Of a stretch of 64,000 nt of DNA, positions 1 to 8,874 are shown in pieces (the stretch's first letter is position 1; each line of letters starts with the position of its first letter). A model generated the notes under the pieces. That model did no database searches and was not told the origin of the DNA. It saw nothing but the letters and a program-made list of their open reading frames with translations. Position numbers and translations under genes: made by a program. The stretch is from NCBI GenBank assembly GCA_029555025.1, contig JAKPTZ010000102.1, positions 36,367 through 100,366 of the forward strand, in the 5' to 3' direction. Source of the stretch: Deltaproteobacteria bacterium. GTDB taxonomy: Bacteria > Myxococcota_A > UBA9042 > DTJE01.

Positions 1-672
1 GGCGGCGGATCGATGGAAGACCTGTGGGCCTTCAATCTCGAAAAAACGGTCAGGGCGGTCGCCGGCTCGCGCAAGCCGGTGATTTCGGCGGTCGGCCATG
101 AAATCGATCACGTGCTGACCGATGACGTCGCCGATGCCCGCGCCGCGACGCCGACCGCGGCCGGCCAGATGGTCGTTCCTTCAAGGGATGAAATCCAGGT
201 TTCAATCGACGACGCGGCGTCCAGGATGGGGCGTGCCGTGGCGCGGCGAATCGACGAGTCGGCCCAGTCGATGGACGACGCCGCCGAAATGCTGGCCGCC
301 GCCGGGCGCCGGATGCTTGATGCCCGTGAAAGGCTTCTGGAGTCGCGCAGGGCCCGCCTTGCCGCCGGTCATCCGGCCCGACGCCTGATGGACAAGTCCA
401 GGCATCTGGAAACGGCCGGCGTGCGCCTTTCATCGGCCGGGAAAAGGCTGCTTGAACGGCCCGCGGCAAACCTGGAAAGGCTTCGGCTGCGGATCGAGTC
501 GTTCAATCCGGCGCTGCCGCTTGATCGCGGATTCGCGATTGTGACGACTTCGGGCGGCGCTCTGGTTCGCGGGCCTTCCCAGTTGAAGCGGGGTGATGTC
601 GTGACGGTAAGGTTGAAGAAGGGCGCGGTCGATGCACAGGTTACATCGGTCAGGCCGGAAAACGGGGGATGA
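1..672 (+). CDS. xseA: Exonuclease VII large subunit, C-terminal part (start outside window)
   Basis: The frame is open from the first base, so the start lies upstream; about 223 codons remain of a family usually 400-450 residues long. The visible beginning, [12 protein letters not shown], and the nearby [14 protein letters not shown] segment are typical of the end of the XseA catalytic domain. They are followed by a long Arg/Ala-rich helical coiled coil (about residues 75-170 of the visible part) and a short beta-rich tail containing LDRGFAIV. XseA with XseB degrades single-stranded DNA in the cytoplasm. No xseB gene follows; the next gene starts 4 bp after the TGA stop, so the two are probably co-transcribed. 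Confidence 0.92.
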   Translation, partial: GGGSMEDLWAFNLEKTVRAVAGSRKPVISAVGHEIDHVLTDDVADARAATPTAAGQMVVPSRDEIQVSIDDAASRMGRAVARRIDESAQSMDDAAEMLAAAGRRMLDARERLLESRRARLAAGHPARRLMDKSRHLETAGVRLSSAGKRLLERPAANLERLRLRIESFNPALPLDRGFAIVTTSGGALVRGPSQLKRGDVVTVRLKKGAVDAQVTSVRPENGG

Positions 673-676
673 CTCG

Positions 677-1949
677 ATGGAAGCGACGGCCGGGTGGGCG
701 ATTGATTTCATTCGAAAAATTGTTGCCAGGGCGCCGCTGCGTCCGCCGGCCAGCCCGGGCGAACTTGTCGCCCAGCAGATGGTCGAGGATGAACTGAAGG
801 CCATCGGGCTTCAGACAAGCTGGCACAGGTTCCGTTTTCACCGCAGCATTTATGGCAATTTCGCGCTTCATTTCGGGCTTGCGGTCGCGGCCACCGCGGT
901 CTCGCCGTGGTGTCCGATCGGGGCCGCCGTGGTGCACGCGCTGGTAGCCTTCTCGTACGCGATGCAGTCAACCAGGCGCCATTCGGTGCTTTCCAGGCTT
1001 TACTTCAGGCGGCCTTCACAGAACCTGCTTGCCGTGATGCCCGCGGAAGGCGGTCGGCCAGCCATCGCTGCGCCTGGTCTTCATGGGGCACGCCGACGCC
1101 GCTTTCAACGGGCTTGTCTTCAATCCGGCATTCGTTCGCTCGACCATGAATTCAAAGGGTCCGTTCAGGCGCTCGATTGCCCTTGCGACGTGGGCGACCG
1201 CGGCGATGGTGGCGTTTGATCTTCTGCGGGTGTTCGCGGATCCGCTTCCCTATGTCCGGTTCGTGGAGTGGGCGGTCACGGCGCCCGCGATTATCGCCTT
1301 CCTGCTGAATTTCGACGTGTATGTGCGCAACCGTCATGTCCAGGGCGCCAACGACAACCTGACCGCCGCGGCGGCAATGCCGGTTCTGGCGGCGCGGCTC
1401 GGCCCGGAACGGCCGCCGGACGTGGAGCTTGTGTTCGCGTTGACCGGGTGCGAGGAAGCCGGACTTGGCGGCGCGATGGCCCTTCAGCGCGAAGTTCGAA
1501 GCAGGTGGGACCGGAAGAACACCGTTTTCATCAACATGGACGGCCTTTCAAACGGCCAGTTGCGTTACATCGACCCGGAAGGCGAGCTTTTCCTGCTGCG
1601 CCCCGACCGGTGGCTGGTCGATCTGGTTGACGAGGTTCGCGGGTCGCGCCCGGGCTTTGCGCCGTTTGCCGACGTCGCCCCATTCGACATCACGATTGGC
1701 GGCACCGACATGGCCGCATTCCAGACGGCCGGATGGCAGGGCATCTCGTTCGTGGCGATTGATCCGGCGACCGGCAGCCCGCGTCATTACCACACGACAA
1801 GGGACACGGTCGATAACCTTGACCTTGAAGAATACGAGGTGTCGCTGGACTTCATATCCGAACTTGCCCGCCGCGTCATGAAGCGGGGTTCGTCGGCCGT
1901 CAAAAATGAAGAAACAGCAGCCGACCCTCGTCCGAGTCCCATATCGTGA
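677..1949 (+). CDS. M28-family zinc peptidase with membrane segments, split by a frameshift near 1066
   Basis: The first part starts at ATG 677 (MEATAGWAIDFIRK) and runs in frame 2 to about base 1066; the rest continues in frame 3 to the TGA at 1947-1949. Removing one base near 1066 would restore RPASLRLVFMGHADA. All M28 metal-site motifs are then present in order: GHAD, GANDN, GCEEAG, a TDMAAF aspartate and a late HYHTTRDT histidine. Two hydrophobic stretches lie before GHAD and two more lie between GHAD and GANDN, so the enzyme looks membrane-anchored with its catalytic domain split by a transmembrane insertion. Members of the family are amino- or carboxypeptidases; the substrate is unknown. 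The 3' end overlaps the convergent phosphoesterase by 50 bp. The gene is either a recent pseudogene or carries an assembly error. Confidence 0.8.
1064..1070 (+). other. Probable single-base insertion (frameshift) in the M28 peptidase gene
   Basis: Homology-like sequence switches from frame 2 to frame 3 within GGCCAGCCATCGCTG. Deleting one C of the GCC here joins GGRPA to SLRLVFMGHADA without loss of any expected residue. The exact base cannot be fixed from sequence alone. Confidence 0.65.
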
Positions 1950-2664
1950 CTGTTCTGCTGTCGATTCCCGCCACGCAAACGAATTCGGTATCATGGACGC
2001 GCCTGAGGATGTCAGTGTGGAAGTGGCCGAAGATCCACGCTTTTGGACGGGTCTCAAGTCCATTCCACAGTCGGGTCAGTTCCGAATCCCCACAATCGCC
2101 TTCAACGCCGGCGTCGAACCCGGCCGAGGAAATGAACGCGAGCACCCCGGGAAGGAAGATCGGGCTGCCGTGGATTCCAATTCCGATGCCGGTCGGGCAC
2201 GAGTGCGTGACGATCACGTCCGGCCTCTCGTTCCGGAATCGTTCAAGCGCGCTCGCAACGTCGTCCTGTTGAATGTAGTTGGAAGATCCGCTTGCGGAGT
2301 CGAACTCCTGCGGTCTGTCAACGTGCAGGGCCCCGCCAAGGAAGCCGAACCTGGTGCCGCCGATGACGGTCACCGACCCTCGTTCCATGTAATGCAGGTC
2401 AAGCCGTCGCTTCCATTCTTCGACGGTTCTGTTCTCGCGGCAGGCGGCAAGCCAGGCGTGGTCTTCATGGTTGCCGTCGATTGCGTACAGCGGAACCGGA
2501 AAGCGTGGAAAATCGTCCGGCAGGTTGCCAAGGATTTCGGGGAAGAATCCGAAGTCGCCGACCTGCACGGCCGCACCGATTCGAAGTTCCCGCCGCGCGG
2601 CGTCCAGCATCTCCCAGGTCGATCGGATGTCACCGTGGATGTCGCCGATAAAAAGGATTCTCAT
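1900..2664 (-). CDS. Calcineurin-like metallophosphoesterase
   Basis: A 254-residue cytoplasmic protein with no signal peptide. The dimetal phosphoesterase motifs appear in order: GDIHG near the N terminus, VGDFG, DGNHEDH, VTHSCP and GHFHTD near the C terminus. These residues coordinate the two metals in the MPP fold (phosphomonoesterases and diesterases such as Ser/Thr phosphatases, YfcE and ApaH relatives). The substrate cannot be told from sequence. It lies 6 bp downstream of the membrane sensor gene and is probably the last gene of that minus-strand cluster. Its 3' end overlaps the convergent peptidase gene by 50 bp. Confidence 0.85.
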   Translation of the reverse strand: MRILFIGDIHGDIRSTWEMLDAARRELRIGAAVQVGDFGFFPEILGNLPDDFPRFPVPLYAIDGNHEDHAWLAACRENRTVEEWKRRLDLHYMERGSVTVIGGTRFGFLGGALHVDRPQEFDSASGSSNYIQQDDVASALERFRNERPDVIVTHSCPTGIGIGIHGSPIFLPGVLAFISSAGFDAGVEGDCGDSELTRLWNGLETRPKAWIFGHFHTDILRRVHDTEFVCVAGIDSRTVTIWDSDEGRLLFLHF

Positions 2665-2670
2665 CGATTG

Positions 2671-5175
2671 TCAGGCAGTCCTTGCGAAATCGTTGCGCAG
2701 CCTGGCCTGCATCACCACGATATCGGCAAAAATCTTCTTGATCGTTGAAAGTTCAAGCTGGGTCAGGCTTTCAAGATCAATGAGATTGTCCGGTTCCTTT
2801 CCGCCCAGAAGCAGTCTGGCCTGGTGCACAAGGCGCAGGCGCATCAGGAAGGAATATCCCTGGACGTATTCCTCGCAACTGCTCTTGTGAAGAATTCCCG
2901 CCTCCCGCAGGCGTGTAAGGCGCGCCAGCGTGTTGCACTCGTCGATCCCGTTTTTCAGCGCGTAAATCCGCGCGAAGTTCACCATCGGGGTCAAAGCGTT
3001 CTTTATGTTGAAGGCGGCCGGGCTTTCCGGGGACGATTCAAGCTGCAGGTTGCCGAAGAATCCGATGGGCGGCTTGAACTGCAGAGTGGATTCGGCAAGG
3101 TTGAAGAAGAAGGCGTGACGGTCGGCGACAATCCGGTGGATGTGGTCGCGAAGCAGAAAGACCAGCATCTCATCGCCGAAGACGTGCCTGAAGTCGAAGA
3201 ACACGTTGAAGTCCAGAAGAGCCTGCGGCGTCTGGGACGATACGCATTCGAGAAAGTACCGCTGCCAGTCGTGAAGGGGCCTGCACCATTTGGGATTGCC
3301 GGCCATCACGTTCCCGCGGCACTTCAGGTAGCCGATCTGATCCAGGTCTTCGTTGACGGCCGCGCCAAGTTTCAGGAAGTATGCCGAAACCTCTTCTTCG
3401 CGATCGTGAACCGGCGAATAGATTATTCCGTTGTCCTGATCGGTTCTGAAGGTCTGTTCGCGCCTTGCCTCGCTGCCAAGGACGATGAATGCGAACGGTG
3501 CCGGTGGCGGCCCCAGCCTTTCAAGCGCCAGCTCGATAATCCTGCGGATAGAGGCATCGGCGATTCCGGACATCATCCTTGTCGCCGCGTCAGGCGCCGT
3601 CCCGTTTTCAAGCATTGCCGAAACCAGGGCATTGACCTTGCCGCGCACGCCGGTCAGTTCCCCGGCGGAAGAGGCGTTCTGGATGTTTTTTAAGATGATC
3701 GCCGCCGGGTGGCGCTGGGCCAGAACCACGTCGCCAAGCGAGAGTATTCCCGAAATCCTTCCGCGATCACCGCTTATGGCCAGGTGTCGTATGCCCTTTT
3801 CCTTCATCAGCAGGGCGGCCTCGAACATAAGGCTGCCTTCATTGATGACCGCGAGCGGTGCCGTCATCACCGAAGCGACGCTGTCGGCCGGCGAGCGATG
3901 TTGCACCAGGACGCGCTGGCGCAAGTCCGTGTCCGTCACGATTCCAACCGGCTCGTCCGCGTTCGTCCGCACCATGATGGCATCCACGCCGCGCGCCGTC
4001 ATCATGGCGGCCGCCTGCTGAATCGACGTGTCGAGCGTGCATTCGAGCGTGTTGAGGCCGGTCGCGCCGATCGAGGAATTCGAAAGGAGCAGCGACGTCT
4101 GGAGATCGGACAGAAGTTTCGTGACGGCCGGCTGATTCGCGCGGCCGCGGCCGATATCCTTGAAAGATATCAGGCTTCCGGCGCGTCCGCCCATGGTTAC
4201 GGGAGTATTGGAGATGATTACGTCGATTGTTTTTCCATCCCTGGCAATCAGTTTCGAGTCTTTACCGATGATCTCGTCCATGGTCAGCGAGGTGAAGGCC
4301 GCCGCGGAGTGTCCGGTCATGTCCAGCAACGCCCTGTTGCAGAACACAGGCTTGCCGTCGATGGCAAGCATGATCCCTTCGGTATTCGATTCGACAAGCG
4401 TTCGATACTTTTCCTCGGAGTCACGCAGGGCCGCCTGGGTCAGCGACCTCTGGCGCTCGATGGCCAGAGAACCCCGGATCATGTAAAGAAGGAGAAGCGC
4501 GACAAGCAGCGATATGCCGAGCGAGATGTTGATTACCTTGCGGGTGACCTTGTCGACTTCGGCCCTTACGTCCTCGATGTATATGCCGGTTCCGATGACC
4601 CAGTCCCAAGGCTCGAAACGTTTGACGAAGGAAACCTTGGGAACGATCTTTTTCGAGTCGTCCTTCCACTGCCACAGGTAGTCGACGCGACCTTCCCCGG
4701 CATCAAGAACCACGCGGGCCATCTCGACGAAAAGCCGCTTGCCCCTGGGATCGGAGTAATCCGAGAGATCCTGGCCTTCCAGATCCGGACGGTATGGGTG
4801 AAGAATCATTCTGGGATGGCTGTCGGTGACCCAGAAATAGTCCTTGCCCTCGTCGCCGTACCTGACGGAGCGAAGGCGTGAGAGCGCCGTCTTCTGGGCC
4901 GTTTCCCTGTCGATTATCCCATCGGCCTGCTGTTGGTAAAGCGCCTCGATTTCGCTCAGCTCGGCCCTTGTAAGTTCCCGGATAAGCTCGTGTTTCCTTT
5001 CGATCAGGTTGTCTTTCATCTCGGGGATCACGATGGCAAATATCAGCACGTTGAACAGGATGACGGCCAGGATGACCGGGGACAGTATGTTGATAAGGAA
5101 GCTCTTCCAGTGATAACGGACGTGGCCTGGCTTCCGTTTCAATTGGCGTCCCCCGGGGATGCGTTTGTCGCGCAC
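2671..5175 (-). CDS. Membrane sensor: Cache, PAS, two CBS and DUF294 nucleotidyltransferase-like domains
   Basis: Architecture of the 834 residues: a transmembrane helix at about 26-50; a periplasmic sCache_2-type domain (about 52-215, with GKDYFWVTD and PWDWVIGTGIYI motifs); a second helix at about 216-235; a PAS domain (about 255-335); a CBS pair (about 375-490); and a DUF294 nucleotidyltransferase-like domain with GSEARREQ at residue 567 followed by TDQDN, then the DUF294 C-terminal helical domain (about 680-830). The TDQD/GSxxRxEQ motif is the signature of GlnD-like nucleotidyltransferases. Soluble CBS-DUF294 relatives are commonly encoded beside acetate symporter genes, and this gene lies downstream of such a symporter and a porin. 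It may therefore sense an extracellular small acid and control uptake; that role is inferred. The start drawn here is a GTG; a TTG 33 bp downstream, preceded by GGGGGA, is an alternative. Confidence 0.85.
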   Translation of the reverse strand: MRDKRIPGGRQLKRKPGHVRYHWKSFLINILSPVILAVILFNVLIFAIVIPEMKDNLIERKHELIRELTRAELSEIEALYQQQADGIIDRETAQKTALSRLRSVRYGDEGKDYFWVTDSHPRMILHPYRPDLEGQDLSDYSDPRGKRLFVEMARVVLDAGEGRVDYLWQWKDDSKKIVPKVSFVKRFEPWDWVIGTGIYIEDVRAEVDKVTRKVINISLGISLLVALLLLYMIRGSLAIERQRSLTQAALRDSEEKYRTLVESNTEGIMLAIDGKPVFCNRALLDMTGHSAAAFTSLTMDEIIGKDSKLIARDGKTIDVIISNTPVTMGGRAGSLISFKDIGRGRANQPAVTKLLSDLQTSLLLSNSSIGATGLNTLECTLDTSIQQAAAMMTARGVDAIMVRTNADEPVGIVTDTDLRQRVLVQHRSPADSVASVMTAPLAVINEGSLMFEAALLMKEKGIRHLAISGDRGRISGILSLGDVVLAQRHPAAIILKNIQNASSAGELTGVRGKVNALVSAMLENGTAPDAATRMMSGIADASIRRIIELALERLGPPPAPFAFIVLGSEARREQTFRTDQDNGIIYSPVHDREEEVSAYFLKLGAAVNEDLDQIGYLKCRGNVMAGNPKWCRPLHDWQRYFLECVSSQTPQALLDFNVFFDFRHVFGDEMLVFLLRDHIHRIVADRHAFFFNLAESTLQFKPPIGFFGNLQLESSPESPAAFNIKNALTPMVNFARIYALKNGIDECNTLARLTRLREAGILHKSSCEEYVQGYSFLMRLRLVHQARLLLGGKEPDNLIDLESLTQLELSTIKKIFADIVVMQARLRNDFARTA

Positions 5176-5222
5176 TCCCCTTTCAAATAGTTGGAATGTC
5201 CTTGAAAGTCAAGCGGTTGTCC

Positions 5223-6404
5223 CTAGAAATAGATTTGGCCCTGCAGGGTGATCATCGTCATGAACGGCGAGTCCAGGACATCCCCCTGTCGCTTGACGGC
5301 CGCGTCCAGCTTGATGTTTGCGTTGTGCTTGACGGCCCACCACACCAGTCCGCCATGGATAACCAGCAGATCCTTGTCCGGCAGGTCGCTCTTGAACCAG
5401 TCGATTCCGAATATCGGCGAGAACGTCTTGTACCGATAACCGAATTCGCCGAACAGCCCGATGCCGGAGGCTGCGGATGCCTTGCCCTGCCAGTACCTGT
5501 AGAAGTCGGCCATCAGGATGAATTCGTGATCCTTTCCCGCAAACGGGACCTCCGCGTACAGGTCGGCCGATACGCCCATGTAGTCGCCAAGTTTTCCATC
5601 CTTCGCGATGATGGCTGTGTCCTTTCCGGCGGCAGTCTTTTCAAATTCGGCAAGCCTGTCGATGCCGGCATCCTGCTGATAGTCGAAGCTGACGCCCAGC
5701 GAAACGATCGGCTTGTCCGCGAAATGGATTCCTTTCGCGAACATGTCTGTTTCGGTTCCCAGGAAGTTGTAACGCAAGTGGGCGGTCACCCTTGGATAGT
5801 CCTTCGGGTTGGTAAGAACCACGGCCTTGTCGTTGATGTCCTTCTGAAGAACGTCATTTTTCGACCCGTTCATGACGCTGAAGCGGTACTGCAATTGTTC
5901 CTTGAAGATATACCCGCGTATCTGCGCGCCCGCGTCCCGCCAAACCTTGGTCGCTTCGGTCGGGTACTTGATCAGGTCCGAGTGGTATTCCAGGCCGAAC
6001 AGGCTCACGGCGCTCTGGTATCCGTGCCGGCTGAAGGGGGCGATGATCAGGCCGGCATCCACCATGAACTGGTCAACCACCTTGAATGTCAGGAAGGCGT
6101 CCTGGATGAAGAAGGTCGGCTTGTTCCAGTCGTTTCCCTTTCCCCAGTTGGGCATGTCGGTATCGATGAAGAAGCTGATGTACTTGTTGACCTGGCCGCC
6201 AAGAAGCAGTCGAACCCGGCGAAGGAAGAATTCCTTGCCCCACGACTTCTGATCCGGGGCCCCTTCCTGGATGAGCTGGGCCTGGAACTGAAGAAGCAGG
6301 TTGATGTTGAGGAACATGTCCTTGGACTGTTCCAGCTTGATTGCCCTTGCCGGCATCGAAATGCATGCCAGCGCAAGGAAGATGACGAGGGATGCCTTTC
6401 TCAT
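5223..6404 (-). CDS. Phosphate-selective porin O/P family outer-membrane protein
   Basis: A 393-residue precursor with a clear Sec signal (MRKASLVIFLALACISMPARA, cleavage after ARA). The mature part is rich in alternating aromatic and polar strands, starts with an FFLRRVRLLLGGQVNKY segment typical of OprO/OprP-like porins, and ends in an aromatic residue (QIYF), as expected for insertion by the BAM complex. The ATG has a strong upstream GGAGAGGAA. It sits 17 bp downstream of the symporter gene and 47 bp upstream of the sensor gene on the same strand, so it probably supplies the outer-membrane entry step for the same solute. The family name does not prove phosphate as substrate. The gene ends in TAG. 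Confidence 0.85.
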   Translation of the reverse strand: MRKASLVIFLALACISMPARAIKLEQSKDMFLNINLLLQFQAQLIQEGAPDQKSWGKEFFLRRVRLLLGGQVNKYISFFIDTDMPNWGKGNDWNKPTFFIQDAFLTFKVVDQFMVDAGLIIAPFSRHGYQSAVSLFGLEYHSDLIKYPTEATKVWRDAGAQIRGYIFKEQLQYRFSVMNGSKNDVLQKDINDKAVVLTNPKDYPRVTAHLRYNFLGTETDMFAKGIHFADKPIVSLGVSFDYQQDAGIDRLAEFEKTAAGKDTAIIAKDGKLGDYMGVSADLYAEVPFAGKDHEFILMADFYRYWQGKASAASGIGLFGEFGYRYKTFSPIFGIDWFKSDLPDKDLLVIHGGLVWWAVKHNANIKLDAAVKRQGDVLDSPFMTMITLQGQIYF

Positions 6405-6421
6405 GTCGTTCCTCTCCTTAT

Positions 6422-8323
6422 TCAGGCCAAGTTCGTGGCTGGCTTCTTCTGCGTCAACAGAGATACCACGACAAGCGTCAGGAAACTTGCAGGAATCGAT
6501 ATAAGGCCCGGATTTGTAAACGGTATCGGCGCGGCGGATGCCTGAAGCCCGTACAAGGGATAGATTTCCGGGGAAAGCAGGATCAGGCCGACCGCTGTCG
6601 TGATGCCGACGATAATAGATGCCACGATTCCCTTCGCGGTAGTCTTCTTCCAGAACAGGAGCATGATGATTGCCGGAAGGTTTGCCGAGGCCGCGACCGC
6701 GAAAGCCAGGCCGACCAGGAACGAAACGTTGATGCCCTGGAAGATGATGCCCAGCACGATCGCGATTATCCCGACCACAACCGCCGCGATCTTTCCGGCG
6801 CGAACCTTGGACCTGTCGTCAAGCTTCATGCCCAGGAAGCGATCCATCAAGTCATGCGCGACCGCCCCCGAGGCCGCGACAATCAATCCCGAGACGGTTC
6901 CCAGGACGGTCGCGAAGGCGATTGCGGAAATTATCGCGAAAAGGGCCGTGCCGAAGGATCTGGCAAGCAGCGGGCCAGACATGTTGTTGTCCGCCGGGTT
7001 GACCACGCTGTTGACCATGGCGCCAAGACCCATGTACATCGTCAGCACCTAGAACAGGCCGATGACCGCGATCGCGACGATGGTGCTTTTCCTGGCCGCC
7101 GCCGGTGTCCTGACCGTGTAGTACCTGATGAGGATGTGCGGAAGAGACGCGGTGCCAAGGAAAAGGGCAAGCATCAGTGAAATGAAGTCGAATTTTTCCA
7201 GCGGAGAGCCTTCAATCTTGAATTTCTGGCCGGGCCGCATCACCTTGTTGCCCGAAGAGAGGGTCGGGTAATAGGCGGTGATTTTTTCGCCACCGTCTTC
7301 AAATTTCGTCGATTTCCAGGTTTTGACCACCGTTTTATCCGAACCGATCTTCGAAAGGAATTCGAACGGACCGACAGGGCCAGTCCGGGCTTCATCGCCC
7401 GTCTTTCCGTCGATTGCTTCCAGGTTTCCGACAAGTCGAAGCTGGTTCTGGCCCACGGCCGGCTCGCCGTTCACCGTCTTCGAGCCGTCGGGAAGAATCG
7501 ACGTCCACTGGGTCTCGTGAAGCCTTATCCTGTCTTCGGCCTGTTCCTTCCTGAACCATCCGACTTTCTTTTGATGCGCCATCCTGACGAACGTGCCGGC
7601 GGGTGTTGTCGCGACCGAAACAATCCTGCTTTCGGCATCCGGCGGCTGAAGCACGCCGTCGATTTCGGTGGTTTCAACGGTGAGGTACTTGTGGAATGGA
7701 ACCGATCCGCCCTGATCCGGTTCGGTGGAAAGGCCGCGGACAAGAAGCGCCACCGTGATCACCAGCGCGAAGATGACAAGAAGACCGCCCTTGAGGAACT
7801 GGACGTAAGTGGTCGAGGTCATCCCGGCGGTTGCGACGATGCCGATGACGATTGCCCCGACCATTATGACGCCGGCCGCGTGGGGCAGGCCCAGAAGCGG
7901 CGTGACCAGGACGCCGGCCCCGACCATCTGCGGGATCAGATAGAACACCGAAACGATCAGCGTGCTGATGGCCGCGGCAAGCTGGATTCCCTTTGAGTTG
8001 AACTTCGAGTCCAGGGCATCGGTGAAGGTGTATTTTCCAAGTCGCTTCATCGGTTCGGCGACGACGAACAAGGCGACAATCCAGCCGGCCAGGTACCCGA
8101 TCGAGTACAGGAATCCATCATAGCCGACGGTCGCAATCATGCCGCAGATGCCAAGGAAGGATGCCGCGGAAAGATAGTCCCCGGCAAACGCGACCCCGTT
8201 GACCCCCCAGTGGATGTTTCCACCGGCAGCGTAGTATCCGGAGGCGGATTTTGCCCTGCGCGCGAAGTAAAAGGACATCGAAAGCACAACGGCGACGAAG
8301 GCAACGAAAATCATTACTGCCAT
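6422..8323 (-). CDS. actP: Sodium:solute symporter, ActP/acetate permease type, with in-frame TAG at 7049-7051
   Basis: Reading through a single TAG gives a 633-codon SSS-family transporter. The N-terminal half has the features of acetate permeases: a short N terminus, then YFARRAKSASGYYAAGG and AGDYLSAASFLG. The C-terminal half continues in the same frame with MGLGAMVNSV and NLPAIIMLLFWKK. A hydrophilic loop of about 130 residues (about residues 180-310) separates helices, as in the VC_2705-like subgroup. The TAG lies in IGLF-stop-VLTMYMGLGAM, where ActP relatives normally have Tyr, so TAC/TAT to TAG would be one substitution. It follows the DUF485 gene by 2 bp. Expected role: Na+-coupled uptake of acetate or another short monocarboxylate across the inner membrane. 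Confidence 0.85.
7049..7051 (-). other. In-frame TAG stop inside the actP-like gene
   Basis: The plus strand reads CTA here, which is TAG in the gene frame. The flanking residues (IAVIGLF before, VLTMYMGLGAM after) match one continuous transmembrane segment of the family. TAG is used as a genuine terminal stop in this window (porin gene, Cys-rich lipoprotein gene at 13075, rpsP), so reassignment is unlikely. Confidence 0.9.
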
Positions 8324-8325
8324 GG

Positions 8326-8613
8326 TCAGTTACCTCCCTCGTTTGATTCCGCGGCCAGGCGCTCGCGTCGAAGGCACATCAGGTTGTAGATGACCGCGAG
8401 GATCAGCGCGAAGAGGATCAGCGCGACCCCATAGACGACGGCCAGGTTCAATCCGAAAAAGATCCTGGATTCCATCATCGCGGGGTCAATCAGGTTGATC
8501 GCGACGAAGCCGGCATAGACCAGCGCGTACAAGAGAAACATCCAGACCCCCAGGCGTTGCTTGTAACTGGCCGCGAAATCCTTTTCGCATTGGACGGCAG
8601 GTTCGTGCAGCAT
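8326..8613 (-). CDS. yjcH: DUF485 small membrane protein, partner of the symporter
   Basis: Ninety-five residues with two transmembrane helices. The core VWMFLLYALVYAGFVAINL followed by FGLNLAVVYG and ILFALILAVIYN is the DUF485 signature; in E. coli YjcH is encoded just upstream of ActP. The start at 8613 is chosen because it has GGGGGA at a good distance and avoids an unusual 13-residue N-terminal extension. Its TGA stop lies 2 bp before the symporter ATG, so the two are almost certainly co-translated. The role of DUF485 proteins is not well established; they are assumed to support the transporter. Confidence 0.87.
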   Translation of the reverse strand: MLHEPAVQCEKDFAASYKQRLGVWMFLLYALVYAGFVAINLIDPAMMESRIFFGLNLAVVYGVALILFALILAVIYNLMCLRRERLAAESNEGGN

Positions 8614-8777
8614 GGTTTCCCCCGGAATAAGAGTAAAGGTACATGACAACAAACAGCCATCCCCCGGGGACGGCCTGAAATAATGCGGCCGTTCCGTCCG
8701 CTTCGGACTGGATATACGGGGAATGAACGTGAACTTTCGATTCTATCCACGGAAGAAAAGCGGAGTCAATGGAAAGT

Positions 8778-8793
8778 TGTTACAACTGTTACA
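8778..8793. promoter_or_regulatory. Direct repeat TGTTACA-N2-TGTTACA upstream of the uptake cluster
   Basis: Two identical heptamers, at 8778-8784 and 8787-8793, sit 165-180 bp before the DUF485 start in the 261-bp space between the radical-SAM operon and the uptake cluster. A 9-bp repeat period would place two binding sites on nearly the same face of the helix. No clear -35/-10 pair was found near them. The site could be an operator, but this rests on the repeat alone. Confidence 0.25.
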
Positions 8794-8874
8794 GCTTGCT
8801 TGTCGGCGATAATTGTTGCTGTGTCAGCTGTGAAATTTTGTGTTGCGCGGACTGTCACAAGGCATGCCCCGACA

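Noticed and set aside
5196..6545. Long plus-strand frame opposite the porin
   Set aside because: The porin has a signal peptide, a terminal aromatic residue and family motifs; the opposite frame is a shadow.
7049..7051. Pyrrolysine or general TAG reassignment
   Set aside because: TAG ends the porin, the Cys-rich lipoprotein and rpsP at the expected C termini, and no pyl genes are visible.
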